A DNA stretch of 64,000 bases. It comes from Phytophthora colocasiae. Its lineage: Eukaryota; Oomycota; Peronosporomycetes; Peronosporales; Peronosporaceae. Every line of letters begins with the position of its first letter. Positions within the stretch are counted from its first letter, which is position 1. Below the pieces are notes generated by a model, which searched no databases, was not told where the DNA came from, and was given only the letters and a program-made list of their open reading frames with translations. The stretch lies in NCBI GenBank assembly GCA_018806915.1, contig JAGKQI010000095.1, positions 496,001 through 560,000 on the forward strand. Reading direction: 5' to 3'. The position numbers and the translations under genes were made by a program. Below are positions 21,501 through 30,977 of the stretch, piece by piece.

Positions 21501-23576
21501 GATGCCGTTCCCACGTCTCTGGTGGAGATTGATGACTTTGTGGACTCTCGTGGTGTGCCGTTACCTCCGATGCAGGGCGGTTTGTCGCCTCACTCTCCAT
21601 CCCCGCCTAAGTTATCGCCTAGAAGAGGTCAAACTGGAACTGGCCTGTCTGGAAAGACGCGAGAGCGTTCTCGACGCCAAGCAGAGCGTCAAGCTGCTAT
21701 TCGTAGTAGAATGAAGAGCATGACGCAAGCCAGTCAAGGTACAGCGTACGGAAGCCACGGCCAGAGTGGTAACAGTGGCTCGCTTTGGGGATCATTGTCG
21801 TACTACCTCTGGGCCGAAGAAGAGAAAATTGATGAGAGTTTCTCGCTCGTTAACCAGATGCTGCGTGACGAAGTGATGAAACTTGGTGGTGGGATCTTGG
21901 AGAAGGAGAATTGGCTGCGTTTGACGCGTAAACTACAGGAACAATCGCTTATGAGCCTTCTGGAGACGCTGGTCTCGTGTCGGGACCCTTTTAAGTGCAT
22001 CATGCAGCCGTCCGGCTCTGGTGTTGACGCTATGATGCAGGAGAACGCCATCTTAGTGCTGGAACTCAGTGTGGACATCATTCTGGTCAATTCACACCGC
22101 ATCCTGCAGCTCAACATGTGGGACTCGTTCCATTTATACGCGAAGCGTATCCTGTCTACACCATTGAGTGAACTCCACATGCAAGGGCTGGTAGAACGGG
22201 TGGTAGTGCACATTCTACGTGTGAGTATCCGCCTCTTCCACGATGAAAAAGTGCGCCCGAAGCTGATGGCTACGCTGGAATTGCTACTTACGATGGATAA
22301 GGACATGTACAAGGCTCTGAGCGACCGACTGGCCTCAGGCATCACGATGCTGCTGAAGGCCAATCTTGTGTACATGCATGACTTCCACGATTGGGAAGTG
22401 CTGTTAGGTATCCTGCAGAACGTGGTCGAGTACATCAACAGCAGATCTGCGTGCTGGGACAGCGTCAACGTGCTGGCTGAAGGAGGTCACTTGAACAACG
22501 ACAACATTACACCGTGGATGTCTCTATGCTGTGGTTTCGTACGACACCGAACGTCGTACGCAGTTGACGCTCTAAAGCTCCTGCAAGGACTGGCCAATAG
22601 TGACAATACGTACAAGATGAACGGCAGCTCGTGGTTGCACGTTATGCGCGTGATGCTTAAGTACTTGAACGATGATCGACCGCCAGTGGCCAAGACCGCA
22701 TGGGATTGTCTGCGCAACTCCCTGCTGCTCCCTGGAATGCCTATCGCCAAGGACACGTGGAAACAGTGCTTCGACGACATCATCTTCGCCTTTGATGACC
22801 AAGTGAACGACGTCAGTGTACGGACGACGCGCGACGCTCCTCTTTACAGCGTCACGCTGCTCTCCAAGACGTTCCTGCACAACCTGAACGTGCTGATGGA
22901 GCTGTCCGACTTCCCGGAACTGTGGCTTAAGGTACTGCGTCGTCTGGCCAACAAGCTCGTGGCGTCCAGTTCACCCGCTTTGCGGTCTCAACAGACCAGC
23001 ATCGTGTTCGAAACTACGTTGCAGTCGCTGTACAACCTGTTGCTGGTGTTGAAAGCTGAAGACGTGCTGGAAAGGGTGACCAATGAAGCCACCAACGAGA
23101 CTCTGTTCGACGAGACTTGTGCAGTTATCGACGCTGTGTGTCCGCATCTGAAAGAGCAGCTTGGACTGATGCCAGATAACGTCGCTATTGAGATGCCTGC
23201 TGAGCAGCCCAGGACTGAGACCGAAGTTGAGACGGAGCAGAAAGAGGCTCACGAAGACGATACTGAAGCTGTTGAAGCTGCTGAAGGGGCTGAAGCTGTT
23301 AAAGGAGAAGCTGAGGACATTGCAGCTGATGAGGAGACGCTGAAGAGGCTGATCCCTGAAGGTGAAGGTCAAGTTGAAGTTGCACCTGTAGACGAACCGA
23401 TGACACATGATGGATCTGTTGACAAGACCACATCAGAACCTGTTGAAGTCGATTCGTCCAGCTCTAGTGGTCCTCCTACGTCCACAACGACACTTGAGAC
23501 TGTAATCATCGGTGATGGCACGTTTGGGATCAAGGTGGACGAGGTGATCGTCGACGAGATTATCGAGGCAGTGTAA
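18531..23576 (+). CDS. GBF/BIG-type ARF guanine-nucleotide exchange factor (Sec7 domain)
   Basis: 1681 residues without an intron from the ATG at 18531. The N-terminus (VKGEIHNVLSMMRVNARW) matches the start of GBF1/Gea proteins, followed by DCB and HUS regions. The Sec7 domain spans about residues 566-755 with KRYALAAEKFN, FRLPGEAQKIDR (catalytic Glu about 667) and MLNTDLHSDHI. Long HDS-type helical repeats follow, then an acidic Glu/Ala/Val-rich tail. These proteins load ARF GTPases at Golgi and endosomal membranes and are the target class of brefeldin A. Family length is normal. An in-frame ATG at 18342 would add 63 residues, but an initiator-like motif lies between the two. Confidence 0.9.
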   Translation: MNCVKGEIHNVLSMMRVNARWASMDRFTQEIPASTQSPMMRAFKQLHYELQSVTDLADVDTVTYLLPFIMVIESERTSGFITGAAISAINKFLLYGLITCESLRADVAINRIAVCVSRCRFEETHRADDEAVLMKLLELVEYCVRCDAGHLISGENLWKMLQLCCSIRCQPRSSMHLCRSADNTLSHLVLTVFDRIDELDTQRKTSQPLLPLLPQTQHIQGGAEVKEEQEAEPEYDTSLDIGEQLPAVHVEPTTDAAKAADRPYGIPLLERILHFISGLISPTANEEATCVLGLRLINVVLETAGTGLGNHPCLVSVLQGDLSKFLLQNSETEELGILSLTLRVVFNLFNSIKDHLKVQLEVFFTSVHMRIIDSPSCSNEQKELALESLLEFCREPALMLDLYINYDCDVHCTNLFEVLCKSLAKNCQSMSSPNGSLNALTLLCLEGLLAVVESIARRCPLNTPAKTSGSRTFGSNAGVLSLKGSDLARFTAGGSPGTESSSAEFLMEDISPMSSVRDLMHLVMSGSESDSDSEQSEADNPADQLAWLHTARERTAEVLQQRKRIKKRYALAAEKFNHDQKNWMAFSQQIGLLPEKLTPESVASFLLHTPGLNKTLIGDYIGDGPVEKYPFNAAVRDAYVAMFDFRSAPSLDEALRMFLAKFRLPGEAQKIDRMMEAFSKQLYVQAGSSGPLADADAAYVLSFSIIMLNTDLHSDHIAKKMTVEEFIRNNRGINAGQDLPTEYLTDLYYNILEKEIQMQHDVSDFMESPSSTVDRYSMQWDGVLKRSENVVGASFTSNTSILKLRAGLYEKDMFNLISESTIRSILLAFEKTCDLNNMERSLEGLSNCAKIMLYFDMSDEFNKIMGSLASYFLTFAHGILSGEKVYVPPSTSNVLKPSNSSSPLSPSEKGSSEIVGERIVRRQDDGSEIEVLAAPQHVEGSIDEDLVQGAKTRRALLSLKLLFQFVQNTNEYFRKGWSNVVECMLMFNELDAVPTSLVEIDDFVDSRGVPLPPMQGGLSPHSPSPPKLSPRRGQTGTGLSGKTRERSRRQAERQAAIRSRMKSMTQASQGTAYGSHGQSGNSGSLWGSLSYYLWAEEEKIDESFSLVNQMLRDEVMKLGGGILEKENWLRLTRKLQEQSLMSLLETLVSCRDPFKCIMQPSGSGVDAMMQENAILVLELSVDIILVNSHRILQLNMWDSFHLYAKRILSTPLSELHMQGLVERVVVHILRVSIRLFHDEKVRPKLMATLELLLTMDKDMYKALSDRLASGITMLLKANLVYMHDFHDWEVLLGILQNVVEYINSRSACWDSVNVLAEGGHLNNDNITPWMSLCCGFVRHRTSYAVDALKLLQGLANSDNTYKMNGSSWLHVMRVMLKYLNDDRPPVAKTAWDCLRNSLLLPGMPIAKDTWKQCFDDIIFAFDDQVNDVSVRTTRDAPLYSVTLLSKTFLHNLNVLMELSDFPELWLKVLRRLANKLVASSSPALRSQQTSIVFETTLQSLYNLLLVLKAEDVLERVTNEATNETLFDETCAVIDAVCPHLKEQLGLMPDNVAIEMPAEQPRTETEVETEQKEAHEDDTEAVEAAEGAEAVKGEAEDIAADEETLKRLIPEGEGQVEVAPVDEPMTHDGSVDKTTSEPVEVDSSSSSGPPTSTTTLETVIIGDGTFGIKVDEVIVDEIIEAV

Positions 23577-23668
23577 TGTTGCATTATGTGTGAAATACAC
23601 CATTTTCTATAAAGTTGCACAATATGTGCACCACACTTAATGTCCTAAGATTTTTCGACTCGCGTCCC

Positions 23669-23683
23669 TCATTTTTCGATTTG
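23669..23683 (+). promoter_or_regulatory. candidate oomycete Inr plus FPR element
   Basis: TCATTTTTCGATTTG, 62 bp before the ATG of the Caprin-like gene, fits the oomycete initiator (TCATTYY) joined to the flanking promoter region (CAWTTT-like). Confidence 0.4.
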
Positions 23684-23744
23684 CGTCTAGGAATCACCTC
23701 GAGACGCCGACTTCGCGGACTCTTCCTGCAGCACAGAGAGCACC

Positions 23745-25316
23745 ATGGCCAGTGAGACTTTGAGCGTTGATAAGAGTGAGACTGTAGCTGTCGTTGTGTC
23801 CAACTCTGAGCTCGTAACTCCCTCTGTGAAGTCCACTATGAACTCTCAAAAGAAGACCAAAAAGTCCAAGACTAAAGTCAAGGCGGCAGTGGCTGTAGTT
23901 GCTGCAACGCAAGAGATCAGCGAGGCAGAACATTTGAGCAACTTAACTGTGGACCATCCGTACTTAAGTGTGCTGTACAAGCGTATCCGCTCACACCGCA
24001 AGAAGCTCGAGAAGATTAAAGGACTGAAGACAGCACAGCAACAAGAGGGTAAGAAGCTCAATGCTCAGCAAATCGAGCTCATGGGCAATAAAGCTTCGCT
24101 GGAGAAGCTAGTGGTGGAGCTGGAGATGCTGAGGGAGCAGTTTATTGGAGTTTTTTCTGAGGAGATGGAGCAGAAGAAGAAAAAGGAGTCTGAGGAGGTG
24201 ATTGTAGCTGTTGAGGAGGTAGCGGAGAAGAAAGAGGAGGTGGAAGAGGTGCAGGAGCAGGAAGAAACAGTGGGTGAGCTTCAAGTGGAGACTGAGAACA
24301 TCCAGGAGGAGATTGAGCAGAAGAAGGAGGACTTTACCAATGTCTTCGAACTACTGAAGACTCTGCACTTGGTGAATTTGCACCAGGCTCTGGGTAAAGA
24401 GGTACCCATGGTGCTGGACTTCTTCTCCAAGGTGCTACTGGGTAACACACGCCCACCTGCTGAACTATCGTACGAGGAGAATCTGTTGGAGTCGCTGGGA
24501 GAAGCCAAGAAGTACCTGACTGACAGTGACAAGGTGTTTGCGTGCGATACCACGTACAGTGGATTGAGGGCGTTTGTGGACGAGTTGGCAAGCATCTCAT
24601 CGGGTAAAAATGAAAAACCGGGAGCTGCAGAGGAGGAATCTGCTGAACAGGTTGCCGATGAAGTAGAGGACGAAGCATCGAGTGTCCCTGTGGTGCCTGC
24701 TGAGATCAACACGATGCCTCAAATTAGCTTCTTCACTGACTCACAGTTAGAGTCGGAACACGGTGATGAAGCTCTCAAGGTAGAGAAGGATGAGGTAGCG
24801 GAGTCGCAGGTGGAAGAAACGGTGATTCAGGAGTCTGAAGTGAATGCTATCGAGCAAAACGAAGTCCAGACTGAGCAAGTTGAAGTTCCGGTTGAGGCTC
24901 CACCTGCTCCAGAGTCTGTTCCTGCTCCACCGCTGTCCTTCGCAGCAGTTGCTGCCGGAGCGACCACCGCCACTGAGCGCACGCCATCACCTTCGACTTC
25001 GTCGGGCTCGTCTGGTAACGACAAGAAGGAGCCAAACAGTCCTCGAAAGAACTCACGTCGCCGCGGACAAGGACGCTGGAGAGAGAAGGGTAGCAATAGC
25101 AACAGTGGCAACAAGTCTGGCAACGGATCCCCCACTGATGGTGGGAAATCACGTCGTTCACGTGCACCTCGCACAAACGATGAGAACAGCGGGTCCCAAG
25201 GAGGAAAGCGCAGCGGGTCGAAGGAAGTTGGACGCCCGCGTGTCGACCGTGGCTTGCGAAAGCCGGGCAACTCGACGCAGCAGCACGCGACTCCCATGAT
25301 TGCTCCACACGCATAA
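23745..25316 (+). CDS. Caprin-like RNA-binding protein
   Basis: 523 residues, single exon, ATG at 23745. A basic low-complexity start precedes a helical block at about 66-130 (LYKRIRSHRKKLEKIKGL ... GKKLNAQQIE ... LEMLREQF), which has the pattern of the Caprin homology region. A second helical block follows at about 195-285 (FTNVFELLKTLHLVNLHQALG). The C-terminus is acidic, then an Arg/Gly/Ser/Asn-rich tail (RRRGQGRW ... GGKRSGSKE) typical of RNA-binding proteins. Caprins act in stress-granule and mRNA control in animals. The assignment rests on pattern rather than alignment, so moderate confidence. Confidence 0.6.
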   Translation: MASETLSVDKSETVAVVVSNSELVTPSVKSTMNSQKKTKKSKTKVKAAVAVVAATQEISEAEHLSNLTVDHPYLSVLYKRIRSHRKKLEKIKGLKTAQQQEGKKLNAQQIELMGNKASLEKLVVELEMLREQFIGVFSEEMEQKKKKESEEVIVAVEEVAEKKEEVEEVQEQEETVGELQVETENIQEEIEQKKEDFTNVFELLKTLHLVNLHQALGKEVPMVLDFFSKVLLGNTRPPAELSYEENLLESLGEAKKYLTDSDKVFACDTTYSGLRAFVDELASISSGKNEKPGAAEEESAEQVADEVEDEASSVPVVPAEINTMPQISFFTDSQLESEHGDEALKVEKDEVAESQVEETVIQESEVNAIEQNEVQTEQVEVPVEAPPAPESVPAPPLSFAAVAAGATTATERTPSPSTSSGSSGNDKKEPNSPRKNSRRRGQGRWREKGSNSNSGNKSGNGSPTDGGKSRRSRAPRTNDENSGSQGGKRSGSKEVGRPRVDRGLRKPGNSTQQHATPMIAPHA

Positions 25317-25569
25317 GAAAGAGCTTATGTACCCGATCAGACTGATGTGGGGTGTCTGGACGAGAATTGGCAAGTACATGTGTCAATGGCCGCTAGCTGA
25401 AGCTTTTCCTTTTTCGAGGCAGAAGGAAACCAAGTACTAAAGTAGTGTTGAAGCACCATATCATGTCAAAACTGCACCACGTCACAGATGTAGCCATCCT
25501 TCTTGTACAGGATATAACGTTCTTCTACAGAGAGATTCCTTCAAAACCGTTACTCCATCTACCGTCGTA

Positions 25570-26292
25570 ATGAGCAAAGGCTTCGTCGCTGTGGCCCTAG
25601 GACTGATGCTACTCAAGCTCTACACTTGGGGCACCATCGTCCGTCCTCACTCTGTCCCTATCCTCAACGTCCTCTACTTTATCTTCGCTATGCTCATGTT
25701 CTGGAGCTATGCACGTGCGATGCTTTTTCATCCAATGAACAGGAAGCCCATCAATGACACAGAGCAAGTAAGTCGCTATTGCGAACGCTGCGACGCAGAC
25801 AAGGCCGAACATGTTCATCACTGCTCAGTATGTCAGAGATGTGTGTATCGAATGGACCATCATTGCCCCTGGACGGGCAACTGTGTGGCTTGGAGCAACA
25901 AAAAATTCTTCCTGTTGTTTCTGGTCTACACGTCACTAAGCTGCTTGGTATTCAATATGATGGTGTCTCCGATGGTCGAGGACTCGAGATTCCGTCGCTA
26001 TGAGGCTTTGCTTAAGTTCGGTTGGGTCATGACGCTCGCTGTTGGACTGCTATTGGCCGGATACTTCCTCTTCCACCTGTGGCTACTAGGACAAGGCAAG
26101 ACAACACTCGAGTTCTTGGCAGCCAAGAGAGGAGAGCTAACAGGCTGCAGTTTTATCCATAATGTGACGGTTTACTTTGGTCGTGATGTGTGGAGATGGT
26201 GGCTGCCTACGACACCGATGCTGGATGCTGCTATGGGAGGAAGAAGGGAATATGATGATGGAGAAGAAACACTTCAGCTAGTGGTGGAATGA
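25570..26292 (+). CDS. DHHC-type protein S-acyltransferase
   Basis: 240 residues from the ATG at 25570. Four predicted membrane spans: two before the Cys-rich domain (about 5-22, 30-50) and two after (about 112-132, 150-172). The zinc/Cys-rich domain CERCDADKAEHVHHCSVC..CV.RMDHHCPW contains the catalytic DHHC (96-99) and TGNCVAW. The conserved TTxE motif is present as KTTLEF. Such enzymes attach palmitate to cysteines of membrane proteins, usually at Golgi or ER. It lacks ankyrin repeats and is compact for the family. It converges on the gene at 26355-27477. Confidence 0.92.
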   Translation: MSKGFVAVALGLMLLKLYTWGTIVRPHSVPILNVLYFIFAMLMFWSYARAMLFHPMNRKPINDTEQVSRYCERCDADKAEHVHHCSVCQRCVYRMDHHCPWTGNCVAWSNKKFFLLFLVYTSLSCLVFNMMVSPMVEDSRFRRYEALLKFGWVMTLAVGLLLAGYFLFHLWLLGQGKTTLEFLAAKRGELTGCSFIHNVTVYFGRDVWRWWLPTTPMLDAAMGGRREYDDGEETLQLVVE

Positions 26293-26354
26293 ATAGATCA
26301 AAAAAAAGAATATGAACTTGCCTTTCCATTGCTGCTCTGCTCTGTAGAGCATAC

Positions 26355-27477
26355 TCACTTCTCCTTCTTCTTGTCTTTCCGTTTCTTCTTCTCTTTCTTG
26401 CGCTTCTTACGCTCTTGTTGCAGATCGTCGAACATTTTCTTGTAGGATGGCAGCTTTGATTCGTAGAGTTGTTCAATCTCGATTGCCATTTGGTGTACCG
26501 GCTCGCCGACTCGATTGAACGTCTTGGCATTTGCTGCCATGCGCTTAATATCCGAAGAGAACTGGTCGATCTTGGTGTACTCTGCATGCTCAACCTTCTC
26601 CTTCATGCGGGTGAGATCCATTGGGCTCTTGACGTAGTCGAAGTAGTTGGGTACACCCAGTCGCTTGCAGTTGTCCTTGGTAAACTTCTGCAGGAACGGA
26701 TTACCAGGTTTACCACTGACGACCCACCCAGCCCACGTAAGTCCACGCAGCTCGGCAACAAGAGGAGCCAGAAGTTTCTGCAGCACCGTAGCGTCTTCTC
26801 TCTCTCGTTTCTTCTTTTTCTTCTCCTTCTTCTCCTTGCGGTCCTTATCATCCTTAGCTTTTCCCTTCTGCTTTTCAGCATGAGCTGCTCGTTCGGATCC
26901 AGTTGGCGGCGGGGCATGGATAAGTCCCGGAGTCTTTCGACTGTTGATCGGATGCAGTACGGGGCCACTTTTACTGCCCGCTGGCAACTGTAGAGCACTT
27001 TTGACGACACTCTCGGGCAATGGCTCAATAGGACGGTCGAATGGGACACCTTCCAGTAGACCCACAAGATCCCCCTTAATTTCCCCAGGCGTGAGAGAGT
27101 CACGAGCCTCTCCTACGCCTCGTAAAAGGTGGTGGTAGGTGCTGGGCAATGTAGTTTCGGCCATTTTATTCAACTGTGGCTCCAGATTGTAGTGGGTCAT
27201 TAAGTTCCGGTAGTCCACTTCATCTGGTTCAACTATGGGAGGTTCATTGCAACGTTAGAAAGCTTCAATAAATAAAAAATTAAAGAATAGCATACTGTTC
27301 TGAGCGCCACGGATGAGGTAGAATTTCTCCGGATCCAGCGCAGCTGTAAGAACAAGCAGGACATGGTTGGATAGACAAAGATTTGTATTACTAGATGAGC
27401 TAGAGTTCAGAGGTCACGAAGGTTGGGGAGATGCCTCCACACAGCGACAAAGAAGGCAGATACGTACAATTTGCCAT
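26355..27477 (-). CDS. MED19-like Mediator domain fused to a bromodomain (3 exons)
   Basis: Exons are the complement of 27468-27477, 27296-27343 and 26355-27232; introns of 124 and 63 bp (gtacgt, gtatgc donors), phases 1 and 1; 311 residues. The N-terminus (EKFYLIRGAQN ... NLMTHYNLEPQLNKM) matches the MED19 start, which reads FYLMRE...NLITHYNLE in animals, and ALQLPAG..SGPVLHPI fits the later MED19 block. A Lys-rich linker follows, then a bromodomain (about 180-275: NPFLQKFTKDN, VPNYFDYVKSPMDLTRM, AKTFN with the acetyl-lysine-binding Asn), and a Lys/Glu-rich tail. It may tether Mediator to acetylated chromatin. The first exon encodes only three residues and one base. Confidence 0.75.
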
Positions 27478-27846
27478 CTTAAGTAGAGTAACGCTAAATC
27501 GGAATGGTGTGGTGTGGTGAACATCATCTAGTGGTAGTAGCAATTACTATACATATATACTACACTTGTAGTATACCGAATTGGTATTTCCGGTAGTAGT
27601 CATTGAGGTTGAAGTGTTGCGTTAGTTCCAAACTGGCGGTCTTAGCTGTCATATTGGCCTCATAGGTTCTGTAGATTTTTGGTGTCATGCTCTTGGAGAA
27701 TGAGTACAGTGCTTTGCTCCACTTGGCTTGGTGCTACCAAGACTCGACGTCCTTATTATTTGTGTCGGAATTTTTCTAGTATGATATAGTATACTATTAT
27801 ATTAATACGTTGAAATTTAATACTACTACAACTTAGGATTGTACAA
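27478..27846. other. divergent promoter region
   Basis: 369 bp between the minus-strand MED19-bromodomain gene and the plus-strand D-amino-acid oxidase gene; AT-rich with short tac/gta repeats. No gene seen. Confidence 0.5.
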
Positions 27847-29185
27847 ATGAAGAGCTCTACAGACTGTCGCGTGCTTGTTGTTGGAGGCGGGGTGATCGGG
27901 CTGACGTCGGCCTTGGCTCTATTGCAGAACGGCTTCCGCCATGTCCATGTCGTGGCAATGGACTTTGACGCCTTTGGATGCCCTTCTCGCTTCCCGACGA
28001 CGTAGATTCGTCTAAACCTCGGTGTGTCCGTTACTATTTCGTATATTAATGAGTTTGGATATCATGTACTAATATCTGTTTACTAATTATAACCACAGCA
28101 AATGGTGTGAAGCTAGTTACAAATGGCTGACGCAGCTTATGAAGAACCATGGCAAAGAAGCGGGAATCCATGTCGTGCATGGTGCTGAAGTGTCGAGTGA
28201 AGGTCCACCTCTAGTGGTAAGAATAAATAGTACTTGGTGCTACTTGAGTTCTTTCTTTACTAATGACATGTAAGGTGCACCCGTATTGGGCACATTGTGT
28301 GGAGAATTTCCGATTGCTGAGTCAGGAGGAGGCAGCCAAAGTATCGCCAGATGCTCAACATGGTTTCTCATTCGGAACTATCATCTACAACACCGGGTAA
28401 GTGTTTGCATTGCTTTCTTTTCCAGTTTTGAGTTAATATTATTGTTCAATTTGCTAGAGATTTCATGAAGTGGCTTAAGAAGGAAGTCGGCAGGTTGGGC
28501 GGGGTCTTTGAGCAACGACGCGTGACCGATCTTGGTGATGAAGAATGTGACCTACTGGTCAATTGTTCAGGTGCGCACTATAATAGTAGTACTCGTTACT
28601 ATGTCAGGCAATTGAGTACTAAACTCCTTGCAATCTTGACAACCAGGCCTGGCAGCGAAGGAACTAGCACGTGACGACGCTGTTTTTCCTATTCGTGGTC
28701 AAATCATCAAGGTAACCAGTCCTGGCTAGATAAATTGGTGAGTTTTAGGCTAATTGGATTCGTTTTGTCCATAGGTCCACAACCCGAAGCTGGATAAGTA
28801 TCTTGCTGTGATTCATCGTGACGGACACCATACGTACATCATTCCGCGTCCGCATGGAGATGTAGTGCTTGGTGGAACGGTTCAACCTCACCAATGGAGC
28901 ACGGATAACAACGACTCGGACGTTGAGGGTGTGTGGGAACGCTGCTGTAAACTGTGGCCGGAGGTACGCAACAGCCAGGTGATTGGTCCTGTAGCAGGTC
29001 TCCGTCCTGGACGAACTGGTGGGGTGCGTCTTGAAATGGATCCACAGCCAACACAACGCGGTGCGATGGTTATTCATAACTACGCTCATGGTGGATCAGG
29101 ACATACTCTGCACTGGGGGTGTGCAATGGATGTAGTTACTATGGCCTTGCAGCTTTTCCCGACTGACCAGCCCAGTAAACTATAA
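27847..29185 (+). pseudogene. DAO: D-amino-acid oxidase (FAD) gene, six exons, frameshifted in exon 1
   Basis: Exons inferred at 27847-28021, 28099-28216, 28275-28396, 28458-28570, 28647-28711 and 28775-29185, with introns of 58-77 bp. Exon 1 starts with the FAD Rossmann motif VLVVGGGVIGLTSALALL. Later exons give KWCEASYKWLTQLM, YIIPRPHGDVVLGGT, GLRPGRTGGVRLE and the family signature NYAHGGSGHTLHWG. The enzyme oxidises D-amino acids to oxo acids, usually in peroxisomes, and the protein ends SKL, a PTS1 peroxisomal signal. In exon 1 the frame meets TAG at 28003-28005 before the donor. The frame that fits exon 2 is shifted by one base from about 27970, and the usual TTSDGAG-like segment is missing there. 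Broken gene or assembly indel. Confidence 0.7.
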
Positions 29186-29323
29186 CCGGAGAAAGCTTGC
29201 GAACTCGACAACTATCATTCTCGAACTAAGGAAAATGTGTATTGGGCATTTTGAAGTTTTCTCTTAAAGTGGGTGAACACTTTTGACCGCCCAGGACGTC
29301 TACAATACACGCCCTAGTCTGAA

Positions 29324-29773
29324 TTAATCAATCCGTATGGGTCGCAGACGGGCTGGAACTTTGGGGGCGTCTGGCAATCTGTAGTCCTTCGGTGTAATCT
29401 TGCGGAAGAAACTTCTCAGCATTTTGTTCCACAACGAGTCGTAATTAGGTGACGAAAGCTGTTTCTTGAGCTTTGACGCCGCGTCAACCGTGCCTATAGC
29501 TCGTTCTTCCTGGCCGATATTCGATGCTGAATCGTCCTCGAACGAAGCCATATCGTCCTGACTCGAGTCCTTTAGGGATTCCTCGTCGTTTTGATGCAGG
29601 ATCAGGTACTTATCGTTGCCATTCTTGACGTACGCGGCTTCAAGAGCTTCACTGGAGCCTGGACTTGTGATGAGAAACTTCTTCTTGATCACAGAATCGT
29701 CCGAGATTGTCTTGGCCTCGCCACTTACAGCCAGAACCGCCAACGTGGCTAACAAGAAGAAAACTACGCGCAT
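29324..29773 (-). CDS. secreted RxLR-class effector candidate with EER motif only
   Basis: 149 residues: signal peptide (MRVVFFLLATLAVLAVSGEA), an acidic Ser/Asp-rich region, then GQEERAIG at about residue 90, then a basic helical C-terminal part with W and aromatic residues (YDSLWNKMLRSFFRKI). The layout (signal, acidic linker, EER, basic C-terminal domain) is that of Phytophthora RxLR effectors, but no canonical RxLR is found before the EER; KFLI and KYLI are the nearest. Such proteins enter host plant cells. Starts at the ATG at 29773. It converges on the D-amino-acid oxidase gene. Confidence 0.55.
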   Translation of the reverse strand: MRVVFFLLATLAVLAVSGEAKTISDDSVIKKKFLITSPGSSEALEAAYVKNGNDKYLILHQNDEESLKDSSQDDMASFEDDSASNIGQEERAIGTVDAASKLKKQLSSPNYDSLWNKMLRSFFRKITPKDYRLPDAPKVPARLRPIRID

Positions 29774-30977
29774 GTTGTCTTCAGATAGTCGAATTCGAAA
29801 GTGGTAAGCTAGATGCTGCCCTGAATCCCCGCAGGATGCTTGTTTGAGATGCGGATTATACGCAATGTGATAGAAACCCAGCTGTGCAAGGGCAAGTTGC
29901 AGACTACAACTACAGAACATGGCAAGTATTTGCACCTGTTTGAGGAGCAGTAAGCAGATCCCTTATAGCAACCCCACGATACAGGCAAAATAGCGTTAAT
30001 GGTATACTTTGAGTAGAATACTACTGTAGAGATACTGCGAACAAATCTCATGAACGGTTCGTATCATCGATTGCGTGGCACTAGGCTCGTCCGTAATACA
30101 ATAATGTACACACGGACGATATACATGTGTTTCCATAGATTAACGAGATCATCGATTGCGTGGCGCTACATGTACATGTAGTACATATTAATACTTCGAA
30201 GTACAATACTGTACACATGGACGATATATTTCCCTAGACTGTGAGAGTATCGTTTCCTTTGGCGCTGAATGCTGTTAAGATACGTGAAAATAACTTACTT
30301 TTTCAAACTTGAAGACTTCATTTCTTTGCTATGTAGATCTTTCGGGCCAATCTTGTGCATCTGAACAAACTTCTTTACAAGAAATATTATCTCAGTTAAA
30401 TTGCGAAGTTCACGGGTGATATCTCCCGATCGGAACGAACGAAGCATACTGGTAGGTGCGGATGGTCAAAGATGAGATAAAGGCGACTTGCTACCAGTCG
30501 TTTTCCGAGTTCGTTCATCACGGTATTAAGAAAAGCAACAACGATAACCCGTTCATTGTAGCCTTGTACAAAGGTGAACAGCCTGGCGACTAAAGAGTCT
30601 TCAACAATCCCGTGGCGGACATTTGTATCCTGAATACATTTGACACACTTTTTGAAAGCACAATTCCACTGATCTGAATATCGCAAATGGCGAAGAGAAA
30701 ACAGCGCAAGACAAGAACTTCTTACATATTACTAGTATGTGGCAAAAGGGAGCCAGGGTTGGCGAAGATAATCGTTTAAGATGAGCTGGATAAACATTGT
30801 GGCACATTTGAAGTCGACGTGCTGGAAACCCAGATGTAAAAGGAGCTGTAGACAGATCCTTCGACGAAAACCATTTTTTCTTAAGCTACAACGCTGCAAA
30901 TCGCATCGTTTAGTACCTTTGTTGGCGTGACGCTAGTAAGCATTGCATGCAAGTAAAAAAAAATCGCTTTTATCTCT
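29774..30977. other. long intergenic region with imperfect local repeats
   Basis: 1.2 kb without a supported gene. A direct repeat is seen: ATCATCGATTGCGTGGC at about 30063 and 30152, and TGTACACATGGACGATAT-like at about 30107 and 30210. A 96-codon minus-strand frame at 30396-30686 has no recognisable feature. Confidence 0.5.

Noticed and set aside
21803..22468. Long antisense frame inside the Sec7 gene
   Set aside because: Shadow of codon bias on a strongly supported sense gene, with no independent features.
30396..30686. 96-codon minus-strand frame
   Set aside because: No signal peptide, motif or relation to neighbouring families; lies in a repeat-containing intergenic region.
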